Positions 15,839 through 24,600 of a stretch of 64,000 nucleotides of DNA are shown piece by piece. Numbering within the stretch: position 1 is the stretch's first letter; each line of letters starts with the position of its first letter. The notes under the pieces were generated by a model, which was not told the origin of the DNA, did no database searches, and was given only the letters and a program-made list of their open reading frames with translations. Origin of the DNA: Lentibacter sp. (GTDB taxonomy: Bacteria; Pseudomonadota; Alphaproteobacteria; Rhodobacterales; Rhodobacteraceae); assembly GCA_016744435.1 (NCBI GenBank), contig JADGEJ010000014.1:17851-81850 (forward strand). Reading direction: 5' to 3'. The position numbers and the translations under genes are program-made.

Positions 15839-18129
15839 TGCGCTTGCCCTTAGGGATAGTCTTTGCGCTTATTTTGCCGACTGTCATTGCGGCCGAATCT
15901 GTTATCGTGCGGGGCGGTGAGCACCCGACCTATACAAGATTGGTGCTCGACGTGCCGCGTAAGCTCGAATGGGAACTCATCCAAGTGGATGATTTGCGAT
16001 TGCGCCTTGAGGGTATACGAGCGGACTTTGATATCCAAAACACAATGGGAAGATTAAGCGCCAACCGAGTTGTCTCCATAGAGCCTTTGCCGCAGAAATC
16101 AGAACTTCTGATTGCCCTTAATTGCGCTTGTGAAGTTAAGAGTTTTTATGCCGGCCCAAAGATGCTTGTCATAGATATTTATGGGGATCCAGAAGAGTTG
16201 GTTACAGATGGTGGCCCTCCAAAGCCAACACTTACTGCCGATAAATCCGAGGTTGAAAATTCGCCCAATCCCGTGGCCCTGCCCCTTCTTTTGGGCGTAA
16301 ATACCACCAAGGCGACTCACGGTGAGAGCGTTAGTTTAAGCCCTTTGAGGAGCCAAGCCTCGACAGAAGACCTGGTCGCGAAAGCTGAGCGTGTTCAGAA
16401 AGTTGAAGCACATTTGATGCGACAGTTATCACGAGTCGCTTCGCAGGGCTTATTGAGCCCAAAAAGGGGCTCAGTGCATCAAGCTGCGACAGGGCCAACT
16501 AACCCAGAAAAGGGGGCTAACACAAAAGAGACCTCAGCTGATGCCCCCGTTAAGAGTGTGCTGCTGCCAAGTTTGAACGGGCTTAACTTGCGCGCTATTT
16601 CCAGCATAGACCGGGATTTCTTACTTTCAGAAAGCACGCCTCAGTTTTCGGCAAATGGTGAACGCTGCATGGCTGATAGTTTGCTTGATGTGCAAAGCTG
16701 GGCAGGCACAAGTGACTTCGCAGATCAAATAGGTGGATTGCGCCGTAACCTTGTTGGCGAATTCGACAAAGCAAACACCGCTGCCGCCATTAAGCTTGCG
16801 AAAACATACATTTCTTTTGGATTTGGAGTTGAAGCCATACAAGCGCTGCAAGACGTTGAGCTGCCTGCATCACTTTCTCATCTTCGGGCAATGGCGGATA
16901 TAGTAGAAGACGGGAGATTGGACACTTCCGCGGTTCACGGGTGGGGGTTTGATTGCGAAACGTCGGCAGCACTTTGGGCTGCGTTTGCAGCAGAATCTGT
17001 GCCATCTGGGGTATCTATTAATCAAGATGCGGTTCTGCGTGCGTTTGGGGCATTGCCACCCAGTTTGCGCGCGCATCTGGGCCCGCCACTTTATCAGCAC
17101 TTACAAGCAGGGCGCTCTAAGTCGGCAGGGATTTTGACCAAGCTGGCGAGCCTTATGCAACGTGGGCGCAGCGTTAAAGATCCAGCCGTGCAACTTGTCG
17201 CAGCTGAACTTTCCATCACTGCCGGCGAAGCAAATGTTGGGCTGGAAACACTCGATGAGGTGATTGCAGCAAATGGGGCAGATGCACCGGCAGCTTTGGT
17301 TAAGCGAATTGAGACGCTGGTCGAAATGGAAGCAATAGTACCTGCGCGCCATCAGGAGCTTGCAGCAGCATTTGCACATGAATACCGTCGTGATCCGCTT
17401 GGCGAAAAGTTAGCAAAAGCGAATATCCTCGCTCTCATTAGCGTAGAAAAGTTTGACTTGGCTTATTCTGCGTTGATGTCCACTGACGGTGGATTGAGCC
17501 GGCCAAACAAAGAAGAAGCTGCCTCCTATCTCTTGGACCGGCTTGTGGGAACGACTGATCAAGTGTCTTTTCTAAAGCACACGTTTGCTTTGTCTGAGCA
17601 GGGGTATCAGCTTGAAGCGACCGCCGAGAATGCCGCTGCCAAAAGGCTTCTATCCCTAGGCTTTGCAGAGCAGGCCCTCGCGTTTCTTGAAACTGCGGCC
17701 AGCGGGGACATAGGCCGCGCCCGCCGACTTTTACGTGCAACCGCTGCATTGGATTTGAGCAAGCCTCGCGGGGCAGAAGCAGAATTGCTGGGCCTTACCG
17801 GCCGTGATGTAGAGGGTTTGCGCGCGCGCGCGCGCGCGATGGGCGACGACCATAAAGCAGCCAGGCTATCATACGCTATGTTGGGCGAAGAAGACTTGGC
17901 CGCTGAGCAGGCCTGGCTAGGCGCAGAATGGGATCAGCTCGTAACATTAGACACTCCAGAGTGGACGGTTGAGCAGAGTATCTTGGGAGCGAAGCCGCCC
18001 TCTGAAGAAATCACCTCAAAGGTACTGGCAAACGGGCGGGCTTTGCTCGCCGACAGCACTGACTTACGTACAAATGTTAGCGAGCTTTTGACGCGACATG
18101 AGGTCGTTGATGCGATGCCGCTTAACTAA
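15838..18129 (+). CDS. Large periplasmic flagellar-locus protein of unknown function
   Basis: 763 residues starting at the ATG overlapping the motA stop (TGATG), with AGGAGG eleven bases upstream. A signal peptide (MRLPLGIVFALILPTVIAA) is followed by a beta-rich segment of about 90 residues resembling AMIN-type domains (HPTYTRLVLDVPRKLEWELI ... YAGPKMLVIDIYGDPEE). A low-complexity linker and a long helical, Ala/Leu-rich region follow that reads like TPR/Sel1-type helical hairpins (residues about 290-720). A (CG)9 tract at 17821-17838 encodes Arg-Ala repeats. Its place between motA and a lytic transglycosylase suggests stator anchoring or wall passage, analogous in position to MotC, but I do not recognise the family. 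Confidence 0.88.
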   Translation: MRLPLGIVFALILPTVIAAESVIVRGGEHPTYTRLVLDVPRKLEWELIQVDDLRLRLEGIRADFDIQNTMGRLSANRVVSIEPLPQKSELLIALNCACEVKSFYAGPKMLVIDIYGDPEELVTDGGPPKPTLTADKSEVENSPNPVALPLLLGVNTTKATHGESVSLSPLRSQASTEDLVAKAERVQKVEAHLMRQLSRVASQGLLSPKRGSVHQAATGPTNPEKGANTKETSADAPVKSVLLPSLNGLNLRAISSIDRDFLLSESTPQFSANGERCMADSLLDVQSWAGTSDFADQIGGLRRNLVGEFDKANTAAAIKLAKTYISFGFGVEAIQALQDVELPASLSHLRAMADIVEDGRLDTSAVHGWGFDCETSAALWAAFAAESVPSGVSINQDAVLRAFGALPPSLRAHLGPPLYQHLQAGRSKSAGILTKLASLMQRGRSVKDPAVQLVAAELSITAGEANVGLETLDEVIAANGADAPAALVKRIETLVEMEAIVPARHQELAAAFAHEYRRDPLGEKLAKANILALISVEKFDLAYSALMSTDGGLSRPNKEEAASYLLDRLVGTTDQVSFLKHTFALSEQGYQLEATAENAAAKRLLSLGFAEQALAFLETAASGDIGRARRLLRATAALDLSKPRGAEAELLGLTGRDVEGLRARARAMGDDHKAARLSYAMLGEEDLAAEQAWLGAEWDQLVTLDTPEWTVEQSILGAKPPSEEITSKVLANGRALLADSTDLRTNVSELLTRHEVVDAMPLN

Positions 18130-18225
18130 AATTTGCCTTAAGTGTGGGCCTTGAAACAGCATAACCAAATCTCAATACGTTCGAACTATGCTCACCCTTA
18201 ACGCAGAATGCGTAGGGGAGTTAGA

Positions 18226-18990
18226 ATGGCGAAAATCACCAGAAAGACGTGCCTCACAGTGCAGGTCTTGTATGAGAGGAGTAGCTTATTTTTATGGGCT
18301 ACCGTCTGGATTTTGCTCAGCGCGGTGAAGCTAACCGCTAAGCCAAATGCGATGGATATTTGTGAGGCTGCGGCCAAGCAAGCGGCACAGACAAGCCACG
18401 TTCCAGTCAACGTGTTACGTGCGATCACCCGAACAGAAACAGGCCGAAAGCACAATGGGCGCTTTGGGCCTTGGCCGTGGACTGTAAATATGGAAGGCAA
18501 AGGCAGCTGGTTTGAAAGTGATGATGCTGCGCGGGCCTATGTTTATAAGCATTTCAAAAGGGGTGCCCGTAGTTTCGACGTAGGCTGTTTCCAGATCAAT
18601 TATCGTTGGCACCATACTGAGTTTTCTTCTTTGGACGAAATGTTTGATCCTTTGGCAGGCGCGAATTACGCAGCGAAGTTTCTCGAAGCACTACATCAAG
18701 AGCTCGGCAGTTGGGAAGAAGCCGCAGGCGCTTATCACTCTCGTACGCCACGCCACGCAAATCGATATAAAGCGCTTTACAAGCAACACTTTGCGGCAGT
18801 GAAAAACCTGCCTTCTGCTAAGCTCGAGCCTTTGTCCGTCAGACGTACAAAAGCGTTGCGCAACAACCAGTTTCCCTTGTTGATAAAGCGCGGGGCTTCC
18901 ATTTCAACGGGTTCTCTTGTTCAGCTCGAAGATGCAGAACATGCGCACGGTTTCCTGTTCAAAAGAACGGCGAAAGGGCTTTTTCCATGA
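18226..18990 (+). CDS. Flagellar-locus lytic transglycosylase (SLT domain, SltF-like)
   Basis: 254 residues from the ATG at 18226, which follows AGGGGAG by five bases; an upstream ATG at 18208 lacks this. A signal/anchor segment (SSLFLWATVWILLSAVKLTA) is followed by an SLT domain: VPVNVLRAITRTETGRK with the likely catalytic Glu at residue 71, FGPWPWTVNMEGKG, DVGCFQINYRWHH and WEEAAGAYHSRTP. It cuts peptidoglycan glycan strands, and in Rhodobacter a dedicated transglycosylase (SltF) opens the wall for the flagellar rod. The stop overlaps flhA by ATGA. The flagellar context makes an SltF-like role likely; I did not align it to SltF. Confidence 0.9.
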   Translation: MAKITRKTCLTVQVLYERSSLFLWATVWILLSAVKLTAKPNAMDICEAAAKQAAQTSHVPVNVLRAITRTETGRKHNGRFGPWPWTVNMEGKGSWFESDDAARAYVYKHFKRGARSFDVGCFQINYRWHHTEFSSLDEMFDPLAGANYAAKFLEALHQELGSWEEAAGAYHSRTPRHANRYKALYKQHFAAVKNLPSAKLEPLSVRRTKALRNNQFPLLIKRGASISTGSLVQLEDAEHAHGFLFKRTAKGLFP

Positions 18991-21071
18991 AGCATCTGGA
19001 AGCCATATTTCAGCCCACAGTGCTGCTTGCTTTGGCCTTGATGGCAATCATCGTGATGATGATTTTACCCATGCCAGCCTGGGTTCTTGACATGGGCCTT
19101 GCAACGTCATTTGCACTCGCAATTTTGATATTCACGGTGACTCTGTTTATAGACCGCCCGCTTGATTTTTCGTCGTTTCCGACGATCTTGCTGGCGTCAT
19201 TGATGTTGCGGTTGTCGCTTAATGTTTCTTCAACCAAGCTTATCATCGGTGAGGGCCACACGGGTGCTTCAGCAGCGGGCGACGTCATTGAAGGCTTCGC
19301 TAATTTCGTGATGGGCGGCAATGTCTTCCTGGGCCTTGTTGTCTTCGGTGTCTTGCTGATCGTCAACTTTATGGTGATCACCAAAGGCGCTGCGCGGATG
19401 GCAGAAGTTGGTGCTCGCTTTGCGCTTGACGGTATGCCCGGAAAACAAATGGCGATCGACGCTGACATGTCGGCTGGGGCAATTGACCATCATCAAGCCA
19501 AAGAACGGCGCGAACGAGAACAGCTTGAGACTACTTTTTTTGGTTCACTAGACGGAGCCTCAAAGTTCGTTAAGGGAGACGCTATTGCTGGCTTGCTCAT
19601 AACCTTTTTGAACTTGGTTGTCGGCCTGATCATGGGCGTTGTTGTGCATGGTATGCCGCTTTCAGTGGCGTTTGAAACTTATGCGATTCTGACGGTCGGA
19701 GACGGGCTGGTTACTCAAATTCCGGCGGTGATCATTTCTATTGCGTCAGCGCTATTGTTGGCTCGCGGCGGGGCGAGTGGCGCTACTGACTTAGCTTTGC
19801 TAAATCAACTAGGGCGGCACCCTGCGGCCTTGGGAACAGTAGCTTTTCTGATGTTCCTGTTTGCGATAATTCCGGGATTGCCATTTTTTCCGTTTCTCAT
19901 CGGAAGCATGATACTGGGGTGGTCAGCCTTTAGGGTTGTTCGCGCTCGAAAATTGAAAACTAACCAGCCTGTTTCACAAGAGAGCGATACACTCCAACCT
20001 GTCGAACGCCGGCTTGGCGACGTGCTTGACCTTGATGATCTGAGCGTCGAATTTGCACCTGATCTGGTTGACATGATACTTGATGCAGGCACCGGCTTAG
20101 ACGCACGAATAGCGAATATTCGTACGCATATTGCAAGTCATTTTGGGCTAATTCTCCCGGAAATCAGGCTCACTGATAACGCAGCCTTGCCTTCAGGAGA
20201 GTATCGGATTTTTGTGCAAGGTGTTTCTCAAACACAGGCAAAGCTCTACCCTGACCAAGTTCTGGTGCTCAGAAGTGAGCATGAGGCTTTAACGGCAACC
20301 GAAGGTATTGATGTGAAGGAACCCGTTTATGGGGCTGATGCGCGTTGGGTGAGTGCGTCTCAACAAGATCAGCTTGTTTTGCAGGGCCTCACTGTCGTGA
20401 CACCAGGTGAGGTTCTGGCAACTCATATGCTCGAAGTTGTGAAGCAAAACTTCTCCCGTCTGCTAACACTAAAGTCGCTTCGCAAAATTCTCGACGAAAT
20501 GGTCAACCTGTCTGATGCCAGCCGGAACGAAGCCAACAGAAAGCTTCTGGACGAGCTCATTCCAGACAAAGTTCCGCGTGATGTTTTGCATAATGTTTTG
20601 CGTCTCTTGCTTGAGGAACAGGTCTCAATCCGCAACCTGCCGCTCATTTTGGAAGCGATTGCCGAGGCGCGTGCCGTCAATGCTCAACCCGATGCGATAT
20701 GCGAACATGTGCGCCAAAGGCTTGGCTTTCAGCTTGTTGCGAACTTCAAGCGCGATGATGGGACTATCCCACTTATTCAACTGGCACCTGAGTGGGAAGA
20801 CGCCTTCGTAAACTATCAAGTTGGCGCTGAGCGCGGCGCGCTCGATGTGGCGCTGCCGCCGGAGCTGTTTAATAAGTTGTCAGATGGGTTGGCAGAAAAA
20901 GTTGACCATGCGCAGCATCAGGGAGTGGCAGCTGCAATAGTAACTTCGTCAAGGCGGCGAAGGTTCTTACGCACGTTGACCAAGGCTAAGAACATCAGCG
21001 CCCCTGTGCTATCCTACGAGGAAATAGGCTTAGATGCACACCCTTCCTTGGTTGGGGTTGTCGCAGCATGA
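18987..21071 (+). CDS. flhA: Flagellar export gate protein FlhA
   Basis: 694 residues, full-length FlhA. About eight membrane spans occupy the first 320 residues, with the FHIPEP-family signatures PLDFSSFPTILLASLMLRLS and LALDGMPGKQMAIDADMSAG (shown here as FALDGMPGKQMAIDADMSAG). The cytoplasmic C-terminal domain (VEFAPDLVDMILDAG to the end) recruits FliI-FliH-FliJ and chaperone-substrate complexes. It acts as the ion-driven export gate. ATGA overlaps with both the transglycosylase upstream and fliR downstream show tight coupling. Confidence 0.98.
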   Translation: MKHLEAIFQPTVLLALALMAIIVMMILPMPAWVLDMGLATSFALAILIFTVTLFIDRPLDFSSFPTILLASLMLRLSLNVSSTKLIIGEGHTGASAAGDVIEGFANFVMGGNVFLGLVVFGVLLIVNFMVITKGAARMAEVGARFALDGMPGKQMAIDADMSAGAIDHHQAKERREREQLETTFFGSLDGASKFVKGDAIAGLLITFLNLVVGLIMGVVVHGMPLSVAFETYAILTVGDGLVTQIPAVIISIASALLLARGGASGATDLALLNQLGRHPAALGTVAFLMFLFAIIPGLPFFPFLIGSMILGWSAFRVVRARKLKTNQPVSQESDTLQPVERRLGDVLDLDDLSVEFAPDLVDMILDAGTGLDARIANIRTHIASHFGLILPEIRLTDNAALPSGEYRIFVQGVSQTQAKLYPDQVLVLRSEHEALTATEGIDVKEPVYGADARWVSASQQDQLVLQGLTVVTPGEVLATHMLEVVKQNFSRLLTLKSLRKILDEMVNLSDASRNEANRKLLDELIPDKVPRDVLHNVLRLLLEEQVSIRNLPLILEAIAEARAVNAQPDAICEHVRQRLGFQLVANFKRDDGTIPLIQLAPEWEDAFVNYQVGAERGALDVALPPELFNKLSDGLAEKVDHAQHQGVAAAIVTSSRRRRFLRTLTKAKNISAPVLSYEEIGLDAHPSLVGVVAA

Positions 21072-21844
21072 ACGCGAGCCTTCAGCTTCTAATGGAGGCC
21101 AGCAACGGGTTTCTGGAGCAGGGGTTTTATGTGCTGCTCCGCGTCGCTCCAATCATCGGATTTATGCCAGCCTTTGGCGAGCGTGTGATACCCGCGCGTG
21201 TGAAGCTTGTACTTGTTCTTTGCTTCGTCGTTGCGACACTTCCTGTTATTGGCGCAAATGTTACAGCCACGGCGAGAGCGGCTGGCCTCGTACCGACAAT
21301 CGCGATCGAAACCACTGTTGGCCTGTTCTTGGGGCTGTCTCTCCGGTTCTTTGTGATCATCCTGCAAACAGCTGGGTCGATGGCCGCACAAGCAACGTCC
21401 CTCGCGCAACTTTTTGCCGGCGCCGCAGCAGAGCCGATGCCTGCGATCGGGCATTTTCTTGTGATCTCCGGCTTGGCGTTTGCGATGATAATGGGCCTGC
21501 CATTGAGGGTGCTCGAACTGATCGTAACTTCTTATGAAATGTTTCCAATGTCGGGCGGGCTGAACATTGGCCTGCTCGCCGAATGGGGTGGTAAGCTTGT
21601 GGCCAAGTGCTTTGCCCTCGCGTTTACGATAGCGGCGCCGTTTTTGGTTATGTCGCTGCTCTACAACCTGACGATTGGTGTGATCAATCGCGCAATGCCA
21701 CAGCTTATGGTCGCGTTTGTCGGTGCGCCAGTGATCACTGCCGGGGGGCTCATCTTTCTGCTTTTGTTCAGCACGCTGATGCTTTCAGTTTGGTGGCAAT
21801 CATTTGAGCAATACCTTCTGCGACCGGAGGTGTTTGTGCGATGA
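21068..21844 (+). CDS. fliR: Flagellar export gate protein FliR
   Basis: 258 residues with about six membrane spans; typical FliR size. Conserved features include VLLRVAPIIGFMPAFGERVI near the N-terminus, TAGSMAAQATSLAQLF, and the late hydrophobic segments IAAPFLVMSLLYNLTIGVIN and APVITAGGLIFLLLF. FliR completes the FliP5Q4R1 export gate with fliP and fliQ, which are encoded elsewhere in this window. It is flanked by flhA and flhB with 4-base overlaps on both sides. Confidence 0.95.
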   Translation: MNASLQLLMEASNGFLEQGFYVLLRVAPIIGFMPAFGERVIPARVKLVLVLCFVVATLPVIGANVTATARAAGLVPTIAIETTVGLFLGLSLRFFVIILQTAGSMAAQATSLAQLFAGAAAEPMPAIGHFLVISGLAFAMIMGLPLRVLELIVTSYEMFPMSGGLNIGLLAEWGGKLVAKCFALAFTIAAPFLVMSLLYNLTIGVINRAMPQLMVAFVGAPVITAGGLIFLLLFSTLMLSVWWQSFEQYLLRPEVFVR

Positions 21845-22911
21845 GTGAGGAAGAAGAGTCAGACAAGCAACACGAACCGAGCCAGAAAAAGCTCGATGAT
21901 GCGCGCAGGAAGGGTGAAATCCCGCGCTCGACAGACCTGTCAGTCGCGGCCAGCTACGGCGGAATTTTGTTGCTTTACTATGGCCTTGGCGCAGCGAGCC
22001 TACTCTACTTTTGTGCGACACTGGTTGCCTATCTTGAACAGATAACGGCTTTGGGTTCGGAACGTGCATTTCCCATTATTCAAAATCTGGCGAGCGTTGC
22101 GGCGAAAGTCGGGGCCTGGTGGCTTTTGGTGCCTGCTATGACGACGCTGTTGTTGCTGATTGGTATAAAGGGCGTCACATTCTCAACGGACAAACTAGTT
22201 CCCAAGATGTCGCGGATATCGGTTGTATCAAACGCCAAGAACAAGTTCGGGCGCAGCGGGCTGTTTGAGTTTGGCAAGAGTTTTACCAAGCTTGTGATCT
22301 ATTCCATCTGCATGGCGCTTTTCCTGCGCGCTCGCCTTCCGGAAATTGCCAACACCATGAGCCAGGCGCCTGGGCAAGCCGTGATGCTGATGTTTCAGAT
22401 CGCCGGGGCGTTCTTTCTTGTGGCCTTTCTCGTCGCCCTCAGCATCGGCTTGGTTGACTATCTTTGGCAATATAAGGAGCATTTGAGGAAAAATCGAATG
22501 TCTGACAAAGAGATGCGGGACGAGCAAAAAGAAGCGGAGGGAGATCCGCACATGAAGGGCGCCCGCCGACAGAAGGCGCAAGAAATCGCTATGAACCAGA
22601 TGGTTGCGCAAGTGCCTGAAGCAGATGTTGTGATTGTGAATCCAGAGCACTACGCAGTTGCCTTGAAGTGGAGCAGAGCGCGGGGTCAAGCTCCGGTTTG
22701 TGTGGCAAAAGGAGTTGATGAGATCGCGCTTGCTATCAAGAGAGTGGCTCTCGATTCCGGTGTCCCGATCCACAGTGATCCGCCAACAGCACGCGCACTC
22801 TTTGCGAGCACCGAGGTTGATCAGGAGATAAACTCGGATCACTACAAAGCCGTTGCGGCGGCTATCCGCTTTGCTGATCAAGTGAGAAGAAAGATGCCAT
22901 ATGGTTTATAA
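21841..22911 (+). CDS. flhB: Flagellar export switch protein FlhB, NPEH cleavage motif
   Basis: 356 residues. N-terminal cytoplasmic helix (SQKKLDDARRKGEIPRSTDL), four membrane spans, then the cytoplasmic FlhB_C domain. FlhB switches export from rod/hook to filament substrates after autocleavage at an NPTH loop. Here the loop reads VIVNPEHYAVALKW, with N267-P268-E269-H270, so the threonine of NPTH is glutamate while the Asn-Pro bond and the His are kept. The linker ADKE/SDKEMRDEQKEAEGDPHMKG is typical of the family. Coupled to fliR by ATGA; its end overlaps the next small gene by 11 bases. Confidence 0.96.
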   Translation: MSEEEESDKQHEPSQKKLDDARRKGEIPRSTDLSVAASYGGILLLYYGLGAASLLYFCATLVAYLEQITALGSERAFPIIQNLASVAAKVGAWWLLVPAMTTLLLLIGIKGVTFSTDKLVPKMSRISVVSNAKNKFGRSGLFEFGKSFTKLVIYSICMALFLRARLPEIANTMSQAPGQAVMLMFQIAGAFFLVAFLVALSIGLVDYLWQYKEHLRKNRMSDKEMRDEQKEAEGDPHMKGARRQKAQEIAMNQMVAQVPEADVVIVNPEHYAVALKWSRARGQAPVCVAKGVDEIALAIKRVALDSGVPIHSDPPTARALFASTEVDQEINSDHYKAVAAAIRFADQVRRKMPYGL

Positions 22912-23323
22912 TGAGCAAGCGCTTAACGGTATAACAGAGATACTCGAGCTTGAGCTTGAAACCGTTCAAGCCGAGCTAGCGGAAGTGAATGTGCGTGTTT
23001 CAGATCTGAAGAAAGTGATAGCAGATCTGGACAAAACGTCGTCATCCGAAGCGGAGATCGCTGGTTTGGGGTTTTCTGCTACGGGTGCTGACATGGCCTG
23101 GAGAACATGGGTGGAGCGTCGACGTCGCACCGTTCTGAACGCATTGGCGCAGATTATGGCACAACGTGAAAATATACGTGAGAAGCTGCGCAAGGCACAT
23201 GGCAAAGAGCAATCTTTCAAAACTGTCATACATCAAATGCACCAAGAGCAGAAACGTGTTGAAAGCCGCAAACTGCAGAAGCAATCAGACCTTGATCTGA
23301 TTGTGAAAGGGTTTTCTACCTAA
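22901..23323 (+). CDS. Coiled-coil protein after flhB, possibly FliJ-like
   Basis: 140 residues, almost entirely helical with strong heptad pattern and charge (TEILELELETVQAELAEVN; LAQIMAQRENIREKLRKAHG; VESRKLQKQSDLDLIVKGFS). No signal peptide or membrane span. Size and coiled-coil make-up fit FliJ, the stalk of the FliI ATPase, and no other FliJ candidate is present in the window. FliJ is usually next to fliI, however, while this gene is next to flhB, so the name is only an inference. It overlaps flhB by 11 bases and converges on the second fliL-like gene with a five-base gap. Confidence 0.8.
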   Translation: MVYNEQALNGITEILELELETVQAELAEVNVRVSDLKKVIADLDKTSSSEAEIAGLGFSATGADMAWRTWVERRRRTVLNALAQIMAQRENIREKLRKAHGKEQSFKTVIHQMHQEQKRVESRKLQKQSDLDLIVKGFST

Positions 23324-23328
23324 CCAGC

Positions 23329-23826
23329 TCAAACGTCCTGGCGGGCAATATCCATAATCAGAACATCCGTTATGAGATCACCGCCAATGTCATGCGCAGT
23401 TTCAAGCAGGGCGCGCCGAAGGATGTCCATATTATTTGAGTTGGTAAAGGTACCTTTGAAACCGCCCATGTTGGCGTGATCGAAGAACACTTGCAAAAAG
23501 GCATCGCGCAGCTTTGGTTCGCGCGCATAGATCTCCTCTTTGCGTCCTTGTGGCACTTCGACGCTGAGCGACACGACGATTAGCGCGTCGACTCGGTTTG
23601 TCGAAACAACCGGAACGACGAACTGATTATTCAGCTTTACATACTCTAGATCACTGGGCTCTTCGGCCATTTTCTCGGCACCGGAAGCGTGGGTTTGAGA
23701 GGTGACCTCTCCACAAGGGTTGGGCATTTCTGAGTACTCGGCCGGGGCCGGGCGAAGCGCCAAACCGGCTCCGATACCTCCTGAGATGCCCAAAACAACC
23801 ATAATAATTGGAATGATCTTACCCAT
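23329..23826 (-). CDS. Second FliL-like protein
   Basis: 165 residues. One N-terminal membrane segment with glycines (IIPIIMVVLGISGGIGAGLA, about residues 4-23), a short acidic linker, then a FliL-like periplasmic domain (YVKLNNQFVVPVVSTNRVDA, VVSLSVEVPQGRKEEIYARE, KLRDAFLQVFFDHANMG, DIGGDLITDVLIMDIARQD). It is distinct in sequence from FliL at 13423-13908. It stands downstream of flgH in the leftward flgB-to-flgH series, 29 bases after the flgH stop. Likely an accessory stator or basal-body protein; the division of labour between the two FliL proteins is unknown. Confidence 0.85.
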   Translation of the reverse strand: MGKIIPIIMVVLGISGGIGAGLALRPAPAEYSEMPNPCGEVTSQTHASGAEKMAEEPSDLEYVKLNNQFVVPVVSTNRVDALIVVSLSVEVPQGRKEEIYAREPKLRDAFLQVFFDHANMGGFKGTFTNSNNMDILRRALLETAHDIGGDLITDVLIMDIARQDV

Positions 23827-23855
23827 ACTGTCTGACCACTTTCTTTTGTTTGTGT

Positions 23856-24590
23856 TTAGAAGGGAAGAATTCGCTGAAGAAGCTGTTGCCCGATGCGCGG
23901 TTGCTGCATATCGGTGATCTGCCCACGTCCACCATAAGACACGCGCGCTGAGGCGATTTTGTCATAGGTAATTTCGTTCGTTCTAGAGATATCGGCGGGC
24001 CGCACGAACCCGCTGATCGAGAGTTCGCGCATCTCGAAGTTCACGCGAACCTCTTGTGAGCCAGTGAGAAAAAGCACCCCGTTAGGCAAAACATCTACGA
24101 TTGTTGCTGCAATACGTAGCGTTAGCTTTTCATTGCGGCGCACCGCGCCGTCGCCGCTCGCGTTTGAGCTTGAGTCGATCGAAACCGCCTCTTCCATGGA
24201 AGCGCCAGTTGGCAGGCTTTGGTTGATACGCTGAGGAATGCCAAAGAGGCCGGGCACTGACAGGCTTTCAGAACCGGAACGGGACTGCGTTGTCTTGTTT
24301 GAAATTTCGGCTTTCTCGTCGATCTCGATAACGACAGTGAGGATGTCGCCTTTCTTATCGGCGCGCCTGTCACCAAGCAGTGAGTAGCGGTTTTTACTCC
24401 ACAAAGAGGCTTGCTGTTGTGGCGTTCGTTGCTTGGTTGAAATGGGCAAACTAGGGCTCAACATAGCGACATGCTCGACACCGCCATTGGCGTCACTGAA
24501 GGGTGGCTCTTTGCCAATATGATCGGTCCGGCCGCAGGCTGCGAAGGCAAGCAATGCGAAGGGTAGTGCAGATTTGGATTTTGACAACAT
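23856..24590 (-). CDS. flgH: Flagellar L-ring lipoprotein FlgH
   Basis: 244 residues from the ATG at 24590, preceded by AGGAA; this start gives a proper lipoprotein signal with lipobox LAFAAC and lipidated Cys19. FlgH forms the L ring in the outer membrane. Motifs include SLWSKNRYSLLGDRRADKKG, DILTVVIEIDEKAEISNKT, NGVLFLTGSQEVRVNFEMRE and LSISGFVRPADISRTNEI, ending in the DMQQPRIGQQLLQRILPF tail. An in-frame ATG farther upstream at 24644 would add 18 residues and run into flgA, so it was not chosen. Part of the flgB-C-fliE-fliQ-flgF-G-A-H run. Confidence 0.97.
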   Translation of the reverse strand: MLSKSKSALPFALLAFAACGRTDHIGKEPPFSDANGGVEHVAMLSPSLPISTKQRTPQQQASLWSKNRYSLLGDRRADKKGDILTVVIEIDEKAEISNKTTQSRSGSESLSVPGLFGIPQRINQSLPTGASMEEAVSIDSSSNASGDGAVRRNEKLTLRIAATIVDVLPNGVLFLTGSQEVRVNFEMRELSISGFVRPADISRTNEITYDKIASARVSYGGRGQITDMQQPRIGQQLLQRILPF

Positions 24591-24600
24591 AGTGGTGTTC

